A program made the translations under genes and the position numbers. The notes beneath the pieces are model-generated. The model was given only the letters and a program-made list of their open reading frames with translations. It was not told where the DNA came from and ran no database searches. Positions 55,133-64,000 of a stretch of DNA of 64,000 bases are shown piece after piece. How positions within the stretch are numbered: the stretch's first letter is position 1; each line of letters opens with the position of its first letter. The DNA comes from Ambrosia x helenae. Taxonomy: Eukaryota; Streptophyta; Magnoliopsida; Asterales; Asteraceae. The stretch is from assembly GCA_030844895.1 (NCBI GenBank), contig CM061234.1, positions 10,137,173 to 10,201,172 of the forward strand. Direction: 5' to 3'.

Positions 55133-55287
55133 GGGTGAAAATAGAAGGGGGGGGGGGTTGAAATAGACGGAGCCGTCTATAACGTTTGGTTGAGTCATCC
55201 ATATATTTTTTTAACAGGAAATACTGAGTTTTACCAATACTTTGAAATAGTTATTAATAGTAAATAAATAATTTGACTAATAGTCTT

Positions 55288-55572
55288 AGGGGTTGTTTGG
55301 TAGCCTTTTAATGAGGCTTTTAACTATTCAGTGCTGAATGATTCAGTATTTAGCGCGTTTGTTTCAGCCTCTGAATGGAATGGTTAAAGCTGAATCATTA
55401 AGACTTGGGATGTTGCTGAACCATTAAGCACTGAACTAGGCTGAACCTTAATGGAAACTCTCATACCAATGTGAGACAAAAAAAACTAACCATTAAGAGG
55501 TTCAACTTAATGATTCGGCACTTAACCATTCAAATCTCTTAATAATTCAGCACTTAATCAACCAAACAGCCC
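55288..55572 (+). mobile_element. MITE, GGGGTTGTTTGG ends, copy 1
   Basis: 285 bp with inverted ends GGGGTTGTTTGGTAGCC and GGGCTGTTTGGTTG. The interior is full of GAATCATTAAG/CTTAATGATTC motifs in both orientations. A second copy lies inverted at 61980-62296. No clear target duplication, so the superfamily stays open. Confidence 0.75.
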
Positions 55573-56337
55573 ATAAATCAATAAAATATGTTAATCAAAT
55601 TTTTGTAACAATTTGAAGGCGGCCGGGAAGGTTTGTTTCTTAATATCGTCAATTTTGAAAGAAAAAATGTACATGACAATCATTGAACAAGCAAGGTGTG
55701 AACTCTCTATATACTTATTTATTAAACTTGTCTTCAATTGCTTGTATTTTTATTCTTGGCAAGCACTTTTTTATAACCACACATCTTCCAAAAGAAACTC
55801 GATATGATGTAACATGAAAGGAAAAAAAAAAAAAAAAGGTTTTGTTATATAGTCTTTAAACTATTCCTTAAAATAATACAGGCTTTAATATAAAACTATT
55901 TGAATGAGCAGATATTTTTCTTACGAAACTTCACCAAGGATATGACGGTACTTATCTTTACCGACAAATATGGTTAGACAAATCTTTTCGCCGTTGAAAG
56001 TTCCATAAGGCTTTGGTGTGTGGGGTAACGTCATTAGCCACCTCAATTGGGTGACACTCATCGCCCCTTCGCTAAACAGGGACGCTATAGGCCGCCTCAC
56101 CAACCCCTTAGCAACGTGATTATGTGATTTTTGTGGGGCCGTGCATAAACCAATCAATTTTTTTTATTTTCACTTTTGTATTTTTAATTATTAAGGGTTT
56201 TATGGAGTTTTAATCTACAACACTTTAGTTAAAAGCTCACTTTGTCTACGTAGCAGTCATGTTACGTAGACGTGAAGCTTTAAAACCATAGGAAGCTTTA
56301 TTCCACACCCTGCAACGTAACTGTTTTACATTATTGG
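55573..56337. other. Intergenic with relic transposon end
   Basis: No gene. 55920-56157 contains AGGGACGCTATAGGCCGCC, similar to the GACGCTATAGGG relic at 9608 and the end at 46800, so it is probably a decayed Harbinger-type piece. Confidence 0.35.
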
Positions 56338-56641
56338 TGTTGGCCCCAACCCAAGAATCAAACCAGAAAAAAGCAAGAACAAGGTGAACATTAACTCAAA
56401 CAAAACTTTCATTAAATATGAACTTGCGTATAATTAAAAATAAACTTATCATGCATGCTATTTATACTAAACAAATCCTTATCATACTAGGACGTACTCA
56501 AATACCCTAACTTGTAAAACAATCTAACCTACTGGATAATTATAAACTTTACATCAATCTTTAACATTACTAGATAAATCAAAACAACTAATTAAATACA
56601 CTTTCACTTTGGCCCTTCTACTTTGCGTGTTAGGATTAACA
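56338..56641 (-). repeat. Possible copia LTR with polypurine tract
   Basis: Read on minus, TGTTAATCCTAACACGC follows AAGGGGGAGATTGAAG, a good polypurine tract, and the stretch ends ...GGTTGGGGCCAACA. Length (304 bp) and layout fit the 3' LTR of a copia element. The second LTR and the coding part were not found, so it is a truncated relic. Confidence 0.45.
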
Positions 56642-57950
56642 TCTTCAATCTCCCCCTTAATCCTAAAACCCGAGCATACTTCTTTTGCTCGTTTTCTGAC
56701 CGAACCACACGAATTTCGATTGTTCTTGCTTCTTGCTTAGTCTTCATACTTTCTTGTGTTCTTGCTGACATGCTATATTTCTTCTTTGAATTATGTTGAA
56801 TTCTTACTTGCTTCTTGCTTTATCTTTAAAACGAGTTTCTTGCTAATCAGAACCAAACAGGTTCCGATTTCTTGCTTTTGCTACTGATCAAAATATCAGA
56901 CTACTTTCTACCTTCTTACGTTCTTTCTTACTTTCTTCAAGATCTGGTTCTTGACTACCTTCTTTCTTGAAGATCTGAATCTTAATTGCCTTTCAAATTC
57001 TGGATCTTGACTGCCTTTCAAGATCTGAATATTAACTGCCTTTCACATTCTTTCAAAAAATGAGTTATTGATTACTTACTAACTTCTTTGAATATATGAA
57101 CATGGCAACATTCTTTCCAAGGAACGTTCTTGTTTACCTTCTTACCTATCTTGTGTTATAGTGGTTTAACATTTTGAACCCAAAGTTCAAAACTTTAACT
57201 TTTTAAGTAAAGTTTGTAGCAACATTCTTTCTAATGAACTATCTTGATTGCATGCTTTCCTTCTTGCTTTCTTTTGATTCATCAACAAAAACCTTATTTT
57301 TTCAACCTACTCAACCTAGATACATGAATCTTGCAAATCCAGTTTCTTCTTCTTACTCAAACAATCGAAGAAAAGAAAACTATATCTTCTGTGTTTTTTT
57401 CTTCTACATTGGTGAGAAAATTCACCTTTATACTTGACAAAAGAATTTCCAAAATAGATGAGAAACCATTTTTTAGGCTTTTCAAAATTGTTTATACAAT
57501 CAAAGCCCACCATGTTAGTTCACTCAACTGAGACGGCTAGTACTTACTTGGTGTCTAGGTGCTTTTTTTAATGTTTCGCAGGAGGAAGAGTTTTTTTTTT
57601 TCTTTTTTAATGTTTAGCCATCTGCTCAGGTTTTTTTTGGGTTTAGTCGACCGCTAGAAGGCATGGCGGACACCTTTTGTAGCTTGGTAGGTGGATAAGC
57701 TGACTATTTTGAAAAGTTTTTGTTAAACTTATCTATTTTATTAAAAGCAGTTAGGATTTCTTTATATAAAAGGAATGGGAGATAGGTAGTGACATAGCTC
57801 ACCGCATACATATGGGTTGGCCTAGGTGGAGAGCTGCCATAGGAATATTGTACGATTAAAGGTTCCCAATTAAGTTATTAAGGGAAATTTTATAGGGGTG
57901 CATTTAGACATGATATGCAATATGAGACAAAGTGTTCAACTGTTGGGACT
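56642..57950. other. CT-rich relic region
   Basis: Follows the possible LTR and is probably the decayed interior of that element, with TTCTTGCTT phrases and a small tandem repeat (GATCTTGACTGCCTTTCAAG at about 57003, and AGATCTGAATCTTAATTGCC, AGATCTGAATATTAACTGCC at 56970-57040). No frame can be assigned. Confidence 0.3.
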
Positions 57951-57954
57951 TCAA

Positions 57955-58330
57955 GAAAACACAAGCACGTAAAGTGGATGTAGTTGAGATGAGGATGCTA
58001 AGGTAGATGTGTGGGTATACGATTTTAGACCAAATAAGAAATGAGGCTTTTAAGGAGAGACTAGGAGTGGCAAGTATTTCAAATAAGATAAAGGATGGGA
58101 GATTGAGATGGTTTAGGCATCTGAAGAGGAGCAGACGACAACACCTGTTATAGCAATAAATTCTCACTGTGGAGGGAGTAAGAAGTAGAGGGACACCTTA
58201 ACTGACCTGGGACGAGCAAATTAGATGTGATTTACTAGAGTTGCTCCTCTCTGAAAATATGGTCCAAGATAAGAGTTCGTGAAGGCCTAGGATTAAGTTC
58301 GTGAAGGCCTAGGATTAAAGTTAATGAATT
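57955..58330 (+). pseudogene. RTE-type LINE, decayed C-terminal end
   Basis: The plus strand reads VEMRMLRWMCGYTILDQIRNEAFKERLGVASISNKIKDGRLRWFGHLKRS, then after stops TWDEQIRCDLLELLLSENMVQDK. This is the conserved tail of plant LINE ORFs of the type EMRMLRWMCG ... RLRWFGHV ... WEE. It has several stops and no RT core, so it is a relic. Confidence 0.75.
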
Positions 58331-58374
58331 TAGGGGATTAAATAGTAGTGCTTTAGCTCGTTTTTAGGGGCTTA

Positions 58375-58663
58375 GAGCATTCATAATAGGTTCCTTAACC
58401 TCATCCACATAATTACACTAAAAATCACTATATTTTCTTTCTCATTTTCAATTAGATAATACCTTTTAATACATTTATCATTACATTTTCTCTCTCCCCT
58501 ACTTAGAACTACTTTAAAAAAACATTAAAAATAAATGTGGGGGAGTATTGTCTTTCAAATATATAGATGAACAGTAACATTTGTTCTCTCTTCCACTCAC
58601 AACCGCTTCCTAAAATGTGTAGAATTCACTCACAAATATATGCAGAACCTGCTGTGAATTCTC
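58375..58663. mobile_element. Tourist-like MITE
   Basis: 289 bp with ends GAGCATTCATAATAGGTTCC and (inverted) GAGAATTCACAGCAGGTTC, flanked by TTA on both sides (58372-58374, 58664-58666). A TTA duplication with GAGCATTC-type ends is typical of PIF/Harbinger MITEs. Confidence 0.8.
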
Positions 58664-58741
58664 TTAGATAATCCTACAGTTTAGGGGGACTATGCATGTG
58701 ATAGTCTTCATGTATGCATGTCTATACGTGTTTTCTTGATA

Positions 58742-59601
58742 TCTATACTACATTATAAAGGAGGAGACATGGGCAAATATGTTCAAATTGTCCAAAGTTA
58801 AGATGACATACCAAGAGTTTCTTTACAATTTTCTAAATTTTACCACTTTTCTTCCCTAAATGCCCCTAGAAAATAATTAACTTTTATATGAAAATGGAAC
58901 TCACTCAAACTAAATAAACACACGTGATATCAATATTTTTGAACAAATTTCAAATAATGTCAATGAAAGATAATAATTTATGTTAGCACAATGAATAATC
59001 TTATCTCAGCTAAACTTGTATGAATTTTAAAACTTTATAAACCCTTTTCATATATATGCGTCTACCCTACGGCAAAGTGGACGGGATGGTTCGGCTCACT
59101 AGCTACATTGGGCCATTTTTTAGCTGTTGGGTTAGGTTGGGCAAGTCTATTACAAACTTACAAATCACAACTTTTAATTTCTAAATGGACAATGACCTTC
59201 ATATGATAGTGTATACAATATCATATTTTACTACACGCTTTTGCCATGTAAATGAACTTTATCATTTAGCAAGGTGTCTTCAATGGCACGGTTATGTAGA
59301 TATGCAATGACCGAACAGCTTACACAAGAGTGATGTTTATGTTCATATTGGTCTGTTACAGTAACACACCTTTGGTTTATTAAGATTTGTTCAATAACGA
59401 GTACATGGTTTTTGTGGTGAACTGCAATCAGTTATAAATGGTGGTGCACATTTCTTTTCTGTTCTTTCTATGAATACTTGTTAAAAAATAGTGTGCACAT
59501 TTATATTCTTTTTACGTAACTTGCGGCAGAAAACCTAAGTATCATAATATTGTATTGCAACCCATTTGTGAATCCCGCTGTAACGCACGGGTAAACCCAC
59601 T
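58742..59601 (+). mobile_element. Non-autonomous Helitron
   Basis: Starts A|TCTATACTACATTATAAAGG AGGAGAC, the same 5' end as the pair at 26101-29389, and ends with a CCCGCTGTAACGCACGGG hairpin, then TAAACCCACTA. The last bases are CTA-T rather than a perfect CTRR. No helicase and no recognisable captured exon. Confidence 0.7.
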
Positions 59602-60053
59602 ATTTACATATTTTATGTTCCACTATGTTACTCCCTCATTGGTGCGTGTGTTATTCTTGTAGCTTGATCTACCTATCTTCTTGTAGTTATGTTTGTTTTT
59701 GAGTCTCTCTTGAAATGACATCTTTGTTTTTAGGAATAGAGGTAAGGTTTGTTTATATTATGTCCTCTTCAAACCCTACAATAGCTTTGTTGTTTGTGTG
59801 ATTTACCGAATACGTTTATTGTTGTTTGTATTTATATTGTGAAACCTATCTATTTCTAGTAATGTTTATAAATATCTATGATAAAAAAATGTACAACATG
59901 AACACTTGATATTATATTGAACTTTCCAAAAAGAATACAATTTATTCAATTATTAGGTTCACGTAGCGAAAACGGACTAAATAAACGACAACAATATGCT
60001 TTCACATACACAACTTTACAATTAATCATACAGCGCTGCCGTATATCCTGGAC
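59602..60053. other. Downstream region of the LRR gene
   Basis: AT-rich, with no gene. It should contain the 3' UTR of the minus-strand gene that ends at 60054. Confidence 0.4.
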
Positions 60054-61568
60054 TTAATGCGGAGAAAGTGCACCATAACCCCGTCCTGGAGCGTGCCCCA
60101 GTGTCGGCGCCGACACTGGAGCAGCAGTAGTCAGTTGACCATCCAAGGCCTCCAACTGATGAGCTCCAGAATACCCAATTGAGCAAGGCACTAAAGTAAG
60201 AGACATCGCGTTTACGCAAGGATCATGACCTTTCGAGAAGAAATGATCACACTCAGCCGGCTTTCTTTGGTTCGGAAGTTCGAAAATGCAGTTCATATTA
60301 ACGTTTAGAACCCCCTTCTTAATCAGTTTACGACACTCCGGACCAACCTGCGTAAAATAGTTATACGAAAGCGTAAAATTCTGTAGCCTGGGTATGCTAC
60401 ACACCGCCTCAGGCACCACCCCGAAGAACATATTATGCGCCAGGTTCAGTAGCTCCATATTTTTTAAGCACTGAAATGAGTGCGGGATTGGACCGGTTAA
60501 GTCGTTCGACCCGACATCAAAAACCGTGGCTTTTTTTAAAAACCCGATCTCGTACGGTAAGCATCCGGATAACTTGTTGTTCAAGAAAAGAACCTCTTGT
60601 AGGGTATTGTTAGCTAGCCTGATGCTTGATGGAATCCCGCCAATAAATTTGTTGTTGGCTAGGGTTAGGAAAAGCGCGGTCGTTCGGCCGAGGTTGTCAG
60701 GTAATTTTTGGATAAAATTATTGTTGTTGATGAAGAGCAAATCTAGATTGAGGAGAAAGACTTGGGGAGGGACAACACCCGCGAAATTGTTGAACCGAAG
60801 GTCCAGGAATAGTAACTTGGTGCCGCGGAGGACTTCGTATGGGAAGTTACCCGAGAACTTGTTGTTACTGAGATCGAGTTCGTATAAGTATTTGAGTTTG
60901 TTGAGTTGGGAAGGAATGGCGCCAGTAAAGTTGTTGGAGTTTGCATGGAAGAAGACGATGTCGGGCAAGCCCATTAGGAATTCGGTGAGGGTTAGATCTG
61001 GGCCGTCGAAATTATAGTTGTTGAACTTGACGCCCGCGAGGGCTTTTACTTTGTAACCAGGGACTATGTCGCACACGAATCCTTTGTAGTCTCGGCAAAT
61101 GTTTTTGCCTTTCCATGTTTTGGTAATTCCTTGGGAGTCATTTATCACTTTTTTTTTAAATGCTTGGATGACTGGGAAGACTAGTTTCAATCGCTCGCTC
61201 TCGAAACCATCTAATGATTTTGGTTTTGGGGATGGTTTTGGTTTTGGTTTTGGGGATGGTTTTGGTTTTGGTTTTGGCTTTGGCTTCGGGGATGGTGGCT
61301 GTGGCGGTGGCGATGACGGTGGTTTTGGTTTTGGTGGCACTGGTGGCGATGGTGATGGTGGAGGTGGTGAGGGTCTTGGTACCGGTGGTGGTGGGCATGG
61401 AGGGGGAGGGGGAGGGGGGCAGTCTTCATTTTCGGGCGGCGGTGCAGGAGTGGTACCACCGCCGCCAATGATTATCTCTAGGGATTCTCTCCGAACAATT
61501 TGTTCGCAGTTGATAGCGAACAAATGAGTGATGCAAACGAAGAGTAGAAATGTACGAACACTATCCAT
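60054..61568 (-). CDS. Secreted LRR protein with Pro/Lys-rich N-terminus
   Basis: 504 codons without intron. Residues 1-~21 (MDSVRTFLLFVCITHLFAINC) are a signal peptide. Residues ~43-117 are proline-rich: P runs, SPPPP, then (PK)n and SPKPKPK, of extensin/proline-rich wall-protein type. From ~118 comes an LRR N-cap (ERLKLVFPVIQAFKKKV ... CRDYKGFVCDI) and about ten plant-type LRRs (LYELDLSNNKFSGNFP, LLFLDLRFNNFAGVVP, KATVFDVGSNDLTGPIP) to ~400, then a Cys cap (CRKLIKKG, CDHFFSKGHDPC). The order differs from classical LRR-extensins, where the extensin part follows the LRRs; the LRR part resembles the At4g06744 group. It likely acts in the cell wall. No transmembrane segment or kinase. Confidence 0.88.
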   Translation of the reverse strand: MDSVRTFLLFVCITHLFAINCEQIVRRESLEIIIGGGGTTPAPPPENEDCPPPPPPPCPPPPVPRPSPPPPSPSPPVPPKPKPPSSPPPQPPSPKPKPKPKPKPSPKPKPKPSPKPKSLDGFESERLKLVFPVIQAFKKKVINDSQGITKTWKGKNICRDYKGFVCDIVPGYKVKALAGVKFNNYNFDGPDLTLTEFLMGLPDIVFFHANSNNFTGAIPSQLNKLKYLYELDLSNNKFSGNFPYEVLRGTKLLFLDLRFNNFAGVVPPQVFLLNLDLLFINNNNFIQKLPDNLGRTTALFLTLANNKFIGGIPSSIRLANNTLQEVLFLNNKLSGCLPYEIGFLKKATVFDVGSNDLTGPIPHSFQCLKNMELLNLAHNMFFGVVPEAVCSIPRLQNFTLSYNYFTQVGPECRKLIKKGVLNVNMNCIFELPNQRKPAECDHFFSKGHDPCVNAMSLTLVPCSIGYSGAHQLEALDGQLTTAAPVSAPTLGHAPGRGYGALSPH

Positions 61569-61979
61569 CTTTCTATGGAAGACAGTGGATTGAAGAAGAT
61601 ATGAATGTGTTTAAAAAGATGAAATAATGTCACGGGCATCATATAGATGTAACGTTTTGTTCCCATTAGTTTTAGTCGTATGTTTTATAAATAAATATTC
61701 TTTTTAGGTGAAAACAATTTGCAATTATTTTTATGTAACTTTGTTTATAAATTCGTTTACGGTTTGTTTTATACCTTTAGCATACAATAGTCGTTAAACA
61801 TTCCTTTTCATTCTCCATAATCAAAATAAATTTATCGAAACCATTATTGCAGACTTAGTATTGAGCATGATAATATATAAAATATCCTCGTAACTCTTGG
61901 TTGATACATCTTACATTTTTATATTTATTTTCTTTCCGGATGAGGTGTGAGTGTTGAAACATTACTCACACTTACCTTA
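61569..61979. promoter_or_regulatory. Upstream region of the LRR gene
   Basis: AT-rich. On minus a CATCTATATGATG stretch near 61641-61653, about 75 bases upstream of the ATG, is a candidate TATA box. Nothing else stands out. Confidence 0.3.
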
Positions 61980-62296
61980 GGGGCTGTTTGGTTGATTAAG
62001 TGCTGAATCATTAAGAGATCTGAATGGTTAAGAGGTCTGAATGGTTAAGCGTTGAATCATTAAGTTGGACCTCTTAATGGTTAGTTTTCTTGTTCCATGT
62101 TGGTAGGGGGGCCTCATTAAGGTTCAGTCTAGTTCCGTGCTTAATAGTTCAGTGCTTAATGGTTCAGCAACATCCAAAATCTTAATGATTCAGACTTAAC
62201 AATTCAATTCAGAAGCTGAAACAAACGCGCTGAATGCTGAATCATTCAGCGCTGAATGGTTAAGAGCCTCATTAAGAGGCTACCAAACAACCCCTA
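61980..62296 (-). mobile_element. MITE, GGGGTTGTTTGG ends, copy 2
   Basis: 317 bp in inverse orientation to the copy at 55288-55572, with ends GGGGCTGTTTGGTTG and (inverted) GGGGTTGTTTGGTAGCC. The right arm matches the left arm of copy 1 closely (GCGCTGAATGATTCAGC). Confidence 0.78.
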
Positions 62297-62748
62297 AATG
62301 TGTTAGGTCAATATTTCTTTTATTGAAGTTGTTATCTTATAACTTTACAAACATACACGCGGTACTTTCAAAAATCACAAAGTAACATAAAAGTAAAACT
62401 CTAATAAGCTTGGCCTTTCAACTCACTAAATTCCAAACACATGTAACATCCTAAATTTCCAAACAATATATATAGAATAATTGAAGCCAGAGGCATATTT
62501 GGGGAGTGTCGGGTGGTCGACGACTCTAGGCCATGATATTTAGTTTTTCAATATTGTATATTTGTTTTTTTTTAATATGTATATTTAAACCCCATTACAA
62601 ATTAAAAGGTTTAACCCAATGCGAATACATATAAGATAAACAAATATGAAGAAACAAGTACCTAGGGTATGGTTTTCTGGGTTGAATAGAGAGATCCTAG
62701 TTCAGACTGCTCCAAACGGATTGAACCTTGATAACTGCAAAACAGAAC
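62297..62748. other. Intergenic, nothing clear
   Basis: AT-rich DNA between the MITE and the LTR element. No frame. Confidence 0.35.
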
Positions 62749-63079
62749 TGTTGTGGATCAATTAGCTTGTGTTAATAAATAAGAAAATAGAGGGAATATG
62801 GAATAGAAAATAGAAAGGAGAATAGATCATAACTTCTATACGTAATACTAGAACTTCAAGAGCCCTATATATATGGAGTTACAATAAAACGTAAACTAAA
62901 ATCTAGGTCCTAATTTTACTCAAGACATGTAAAGTGGTATGACCATCTCTTCCTTTATTGTAGCACATAATTGAAAAAGTCAACAATTCAAGCATACAAT
63001 CCGTTGGAGAATTGTGGTTGGCTCAAGTGTTGACTTGCATGGTTTTGATATTGCATGGAATGAACTTGGACACATAACA
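62749..63079 (-). repeat. Left LTR (3' LTR) of the deleted element
   Basis: 331 bp. Compared with the right copy it has scattered substitutions (for example TTGTGTTAATAAATAAG against TTGTTTTAATAAATAAA), so the insertion is older than the copia element at 3242. Confidence 0.85.
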
Positions 63080-63346
63080 ATCCACCCCGCTCGAACTCGC
63101 CTTGTCTTCAAGGCGAAAAAAAAGCGGATACAACATGGTGGGAACCATGGCGGACGCCACTCGAGTCGTATGACAACATTCAGACCTATTTTCATGAAGC
63201 TCCACGGTGGACGCCACTCGTGTTTCTCTGTTCCAACTTCTATCGTCTCTTCGTGGTACACTTTCGAGTTTTGTTTGATGAGTTGGAATGGTGGAAGGCT
63301 GAATACATGTTCTACAATGGTATTTAGTTCGGTTTGTAGGTTCAAG

Positions 63347-63652
63347 TTATGGTTTATGGAGGGTACCAAAGGCTTTGTTGCTAGTGTGGTTGATGTAGTC
63401 GAAGGTGGTGTGAGGGCAGTGGTTGGTGGTCGTATGATGGCAGTCGATTGTGGCGATAGCGGGTGACGGGGTGAGAGGTGGAGGTGATGGTATGAGAGCG
63501 AAAGTTGGTTGTGGTGAGGCAGCAACGGGTGGTGTAGAGAAAATGGTGGCGTAGGTTGCCCATATTCGGGACTCGCTTCTAAGAAGATCCCTTATCTCAA
63601 AAAGCGTCGACTCGATTCGAGCCATTGAAGCATTCCATTCACGAGCGTCCAT
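63347..63652 (-). pseudogene. Remnant gag start of the deleted LTR element
   Basis: About 100 codons from MDAREWNASMARIESTLFEIRDLL, directly after the primer site. The short N-terminal helix resembles the start of plant gypsy gag. It then turns into low-complexity Pro/Thr/Ser sequence and stops. The rest of gag, protease, RT and integrase are missing. Confidence 0.5.
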
Positions 63653-64000
63653 AGGAGTGGATCAAGGCCACTCTGATATCACTGTTGTGGATCAATTAGC
63701 TTGTTTTAATAAATAAAAAAAATAGAGGGAATACGGAATAGAAAATAGAAAGGAGAATAAATCATAACTTCTATGCATAATACTAAAACTTCAAGAGCCC
63801 CATATATATGGAGTTACAATAAAACGTAAACTAAAATCTAGATCCTAATTTTACTCAAGACATGGAAAGTGGTATGACCATCTCTTCCTTTATTGTAGCA
63901 CATAATTGAAAACGTCAACAATTCAAACATACAATCCGTTGGAGAATTATGGTTGGCTCAAGTGTTGACTTGCATGGTTTTGATATTGCATGGAATGAAC

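Larger units (their letters stand above)
48218..55174. mobile_element. Large hAT-like element with scrambled interior
   Basis: The ends are inverted copies over ~170 bp: on the left GGGTGGTTATATTTAAATCCCC then CACCTTCTATTTTCACCCC, and on the right (inverted) GGCTCCGTCTATTTCAACCCC then CCTTCTATTTTCACCCC. Each end carries two palindromes. GTCTATAA lies directly outside on both sides (48210-48217, 55175-55182); an 8-bp duplication of form nTnnnnAn fits hAT. The interior is a patchwork of segments of 40-160 bp, each occurring two to four times in changing order, plus a long hairpin and a solo LTR. No transposase ORF is visible. Superfamily is inference. Confidence 0.7.
62749..64000 (-). mobile_element. 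Deleted LTR retrotransposon, runs off the window
   Basis: Two direct repeats: 62749-63079 (331 bp, TGTTATGTG...CCACAACA on minus) and from 63683 past the window end, about 95% alike. Next to the right repeat on minus is GTGATATCAGAGTGG, a degenerate Met-tRNA primer site. Next to the left one is GCGGGGTGGATTG, a polypurine tract preceded by LEDKASSSGVDCYV-like coding, typical of the end of Ty3/gypsy pol. Only ~600 bp lie between the LTRs, so nearly all of gag-pol is deleted. Confidence 0.8.

Noticed and set aside
55282..55580. 8-bp hAT duplication for the GGGGTTGTTTGG MITEs
   Set aside because: The flanks of both copies were compared and no matching direct repeat of 3, 8 or 9 bp was found, so no superfamily is claimed.
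61099..61527. Long Gly-rich and Val/Met-rich open frames on the plus strand
   Set aside because: They are antisense translations of the Pro/Lys-rich repeat of the LRR gene.

Overview
This window is nuclear DNA of a flowering plant. It has spliced genes with GT-AG introns, plant gene families (UDP-glycosyltransferase, plant-type poly(A)-binding protein, LRR/proline-rich wall protein), AT-rich intergenic DNA and dense nested transposons of plant type. The style of several repeats, and a restriction-like-nuclease reverse-transcriptase ORF, remind me of daisy-family (Asteraceae) genomes. That placement is inference. A 100-base run of N at 32771-32870 is an assembly gap.

Only three host genes look intact. 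A UGT73-like glycosyltransferase with one intron lies at 10303-12194 (+). A complete nine-exon cytoplasmic poly(A)-binding protein gene lies at 21539-25483 (-), encoding 634 residues with four RRMs and an MLLE domain. An intronless secreted LRR protein with a proline/lysine-rich N-terminal segment lies at 60054-61568 (-). They are unrelated in function and do not form a cluster.

The rest is mostly transposable elements. 1-1261 holds a tandem pair of Helitron ends. 1385-9410 is a DNA element bounded by (TA)n, full of TAACACATGTTA motifs, with a young Ty1/copia element nested in it (3242-8038: identical 210-bp LTRs, AACAT target duplication, one stop codon in gag). 12640-13076 is a fold-back MULE. 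13595-16945 and 17145-18622 are dead L1-type LINEs, and 19554-20386 is a hAT-type element. 26101-29389 holds two abutting Helitrons carrying exon pieces of host genes: F2KP (fructose-2,6-bisphosphate metabolism) in one and PIE1 (SWR1-type chromatin remodeller) in the other. 29635-30594 is a PIF/Harbinger derivative with part of a Myb-like ORF. 39290-40559 holds three miniature elements set in (TA)n tracts. 42083-45610 is a second large (TA)n-bounded element; it carries the C-terminal half of a reverse transcriptase with a zinc knuckle and restriction-like nuclease, plus more TAACACATGTTA motifs.

48218-55174 is the oddest object: a 7-kb element with inverted termini, an 8-bp target duplication and paired subterminal palindromes. 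Its inside is a scrambled mosaic of short segments each present two to four times, including a ~300-bp-arm hairpin, and a solo LTR has inserted into it. 55288-59601 holds MITEs, LTR and LINE relics and another Helitron. 61980-62296 is a second copy of one of those MITEs. 62749 to the right edge is a deleted LTR retrotransposon. The long stretches 30595-39289 and 59602-60053 hold no gene I can support, only simple repeats and possible exon-like fragments.
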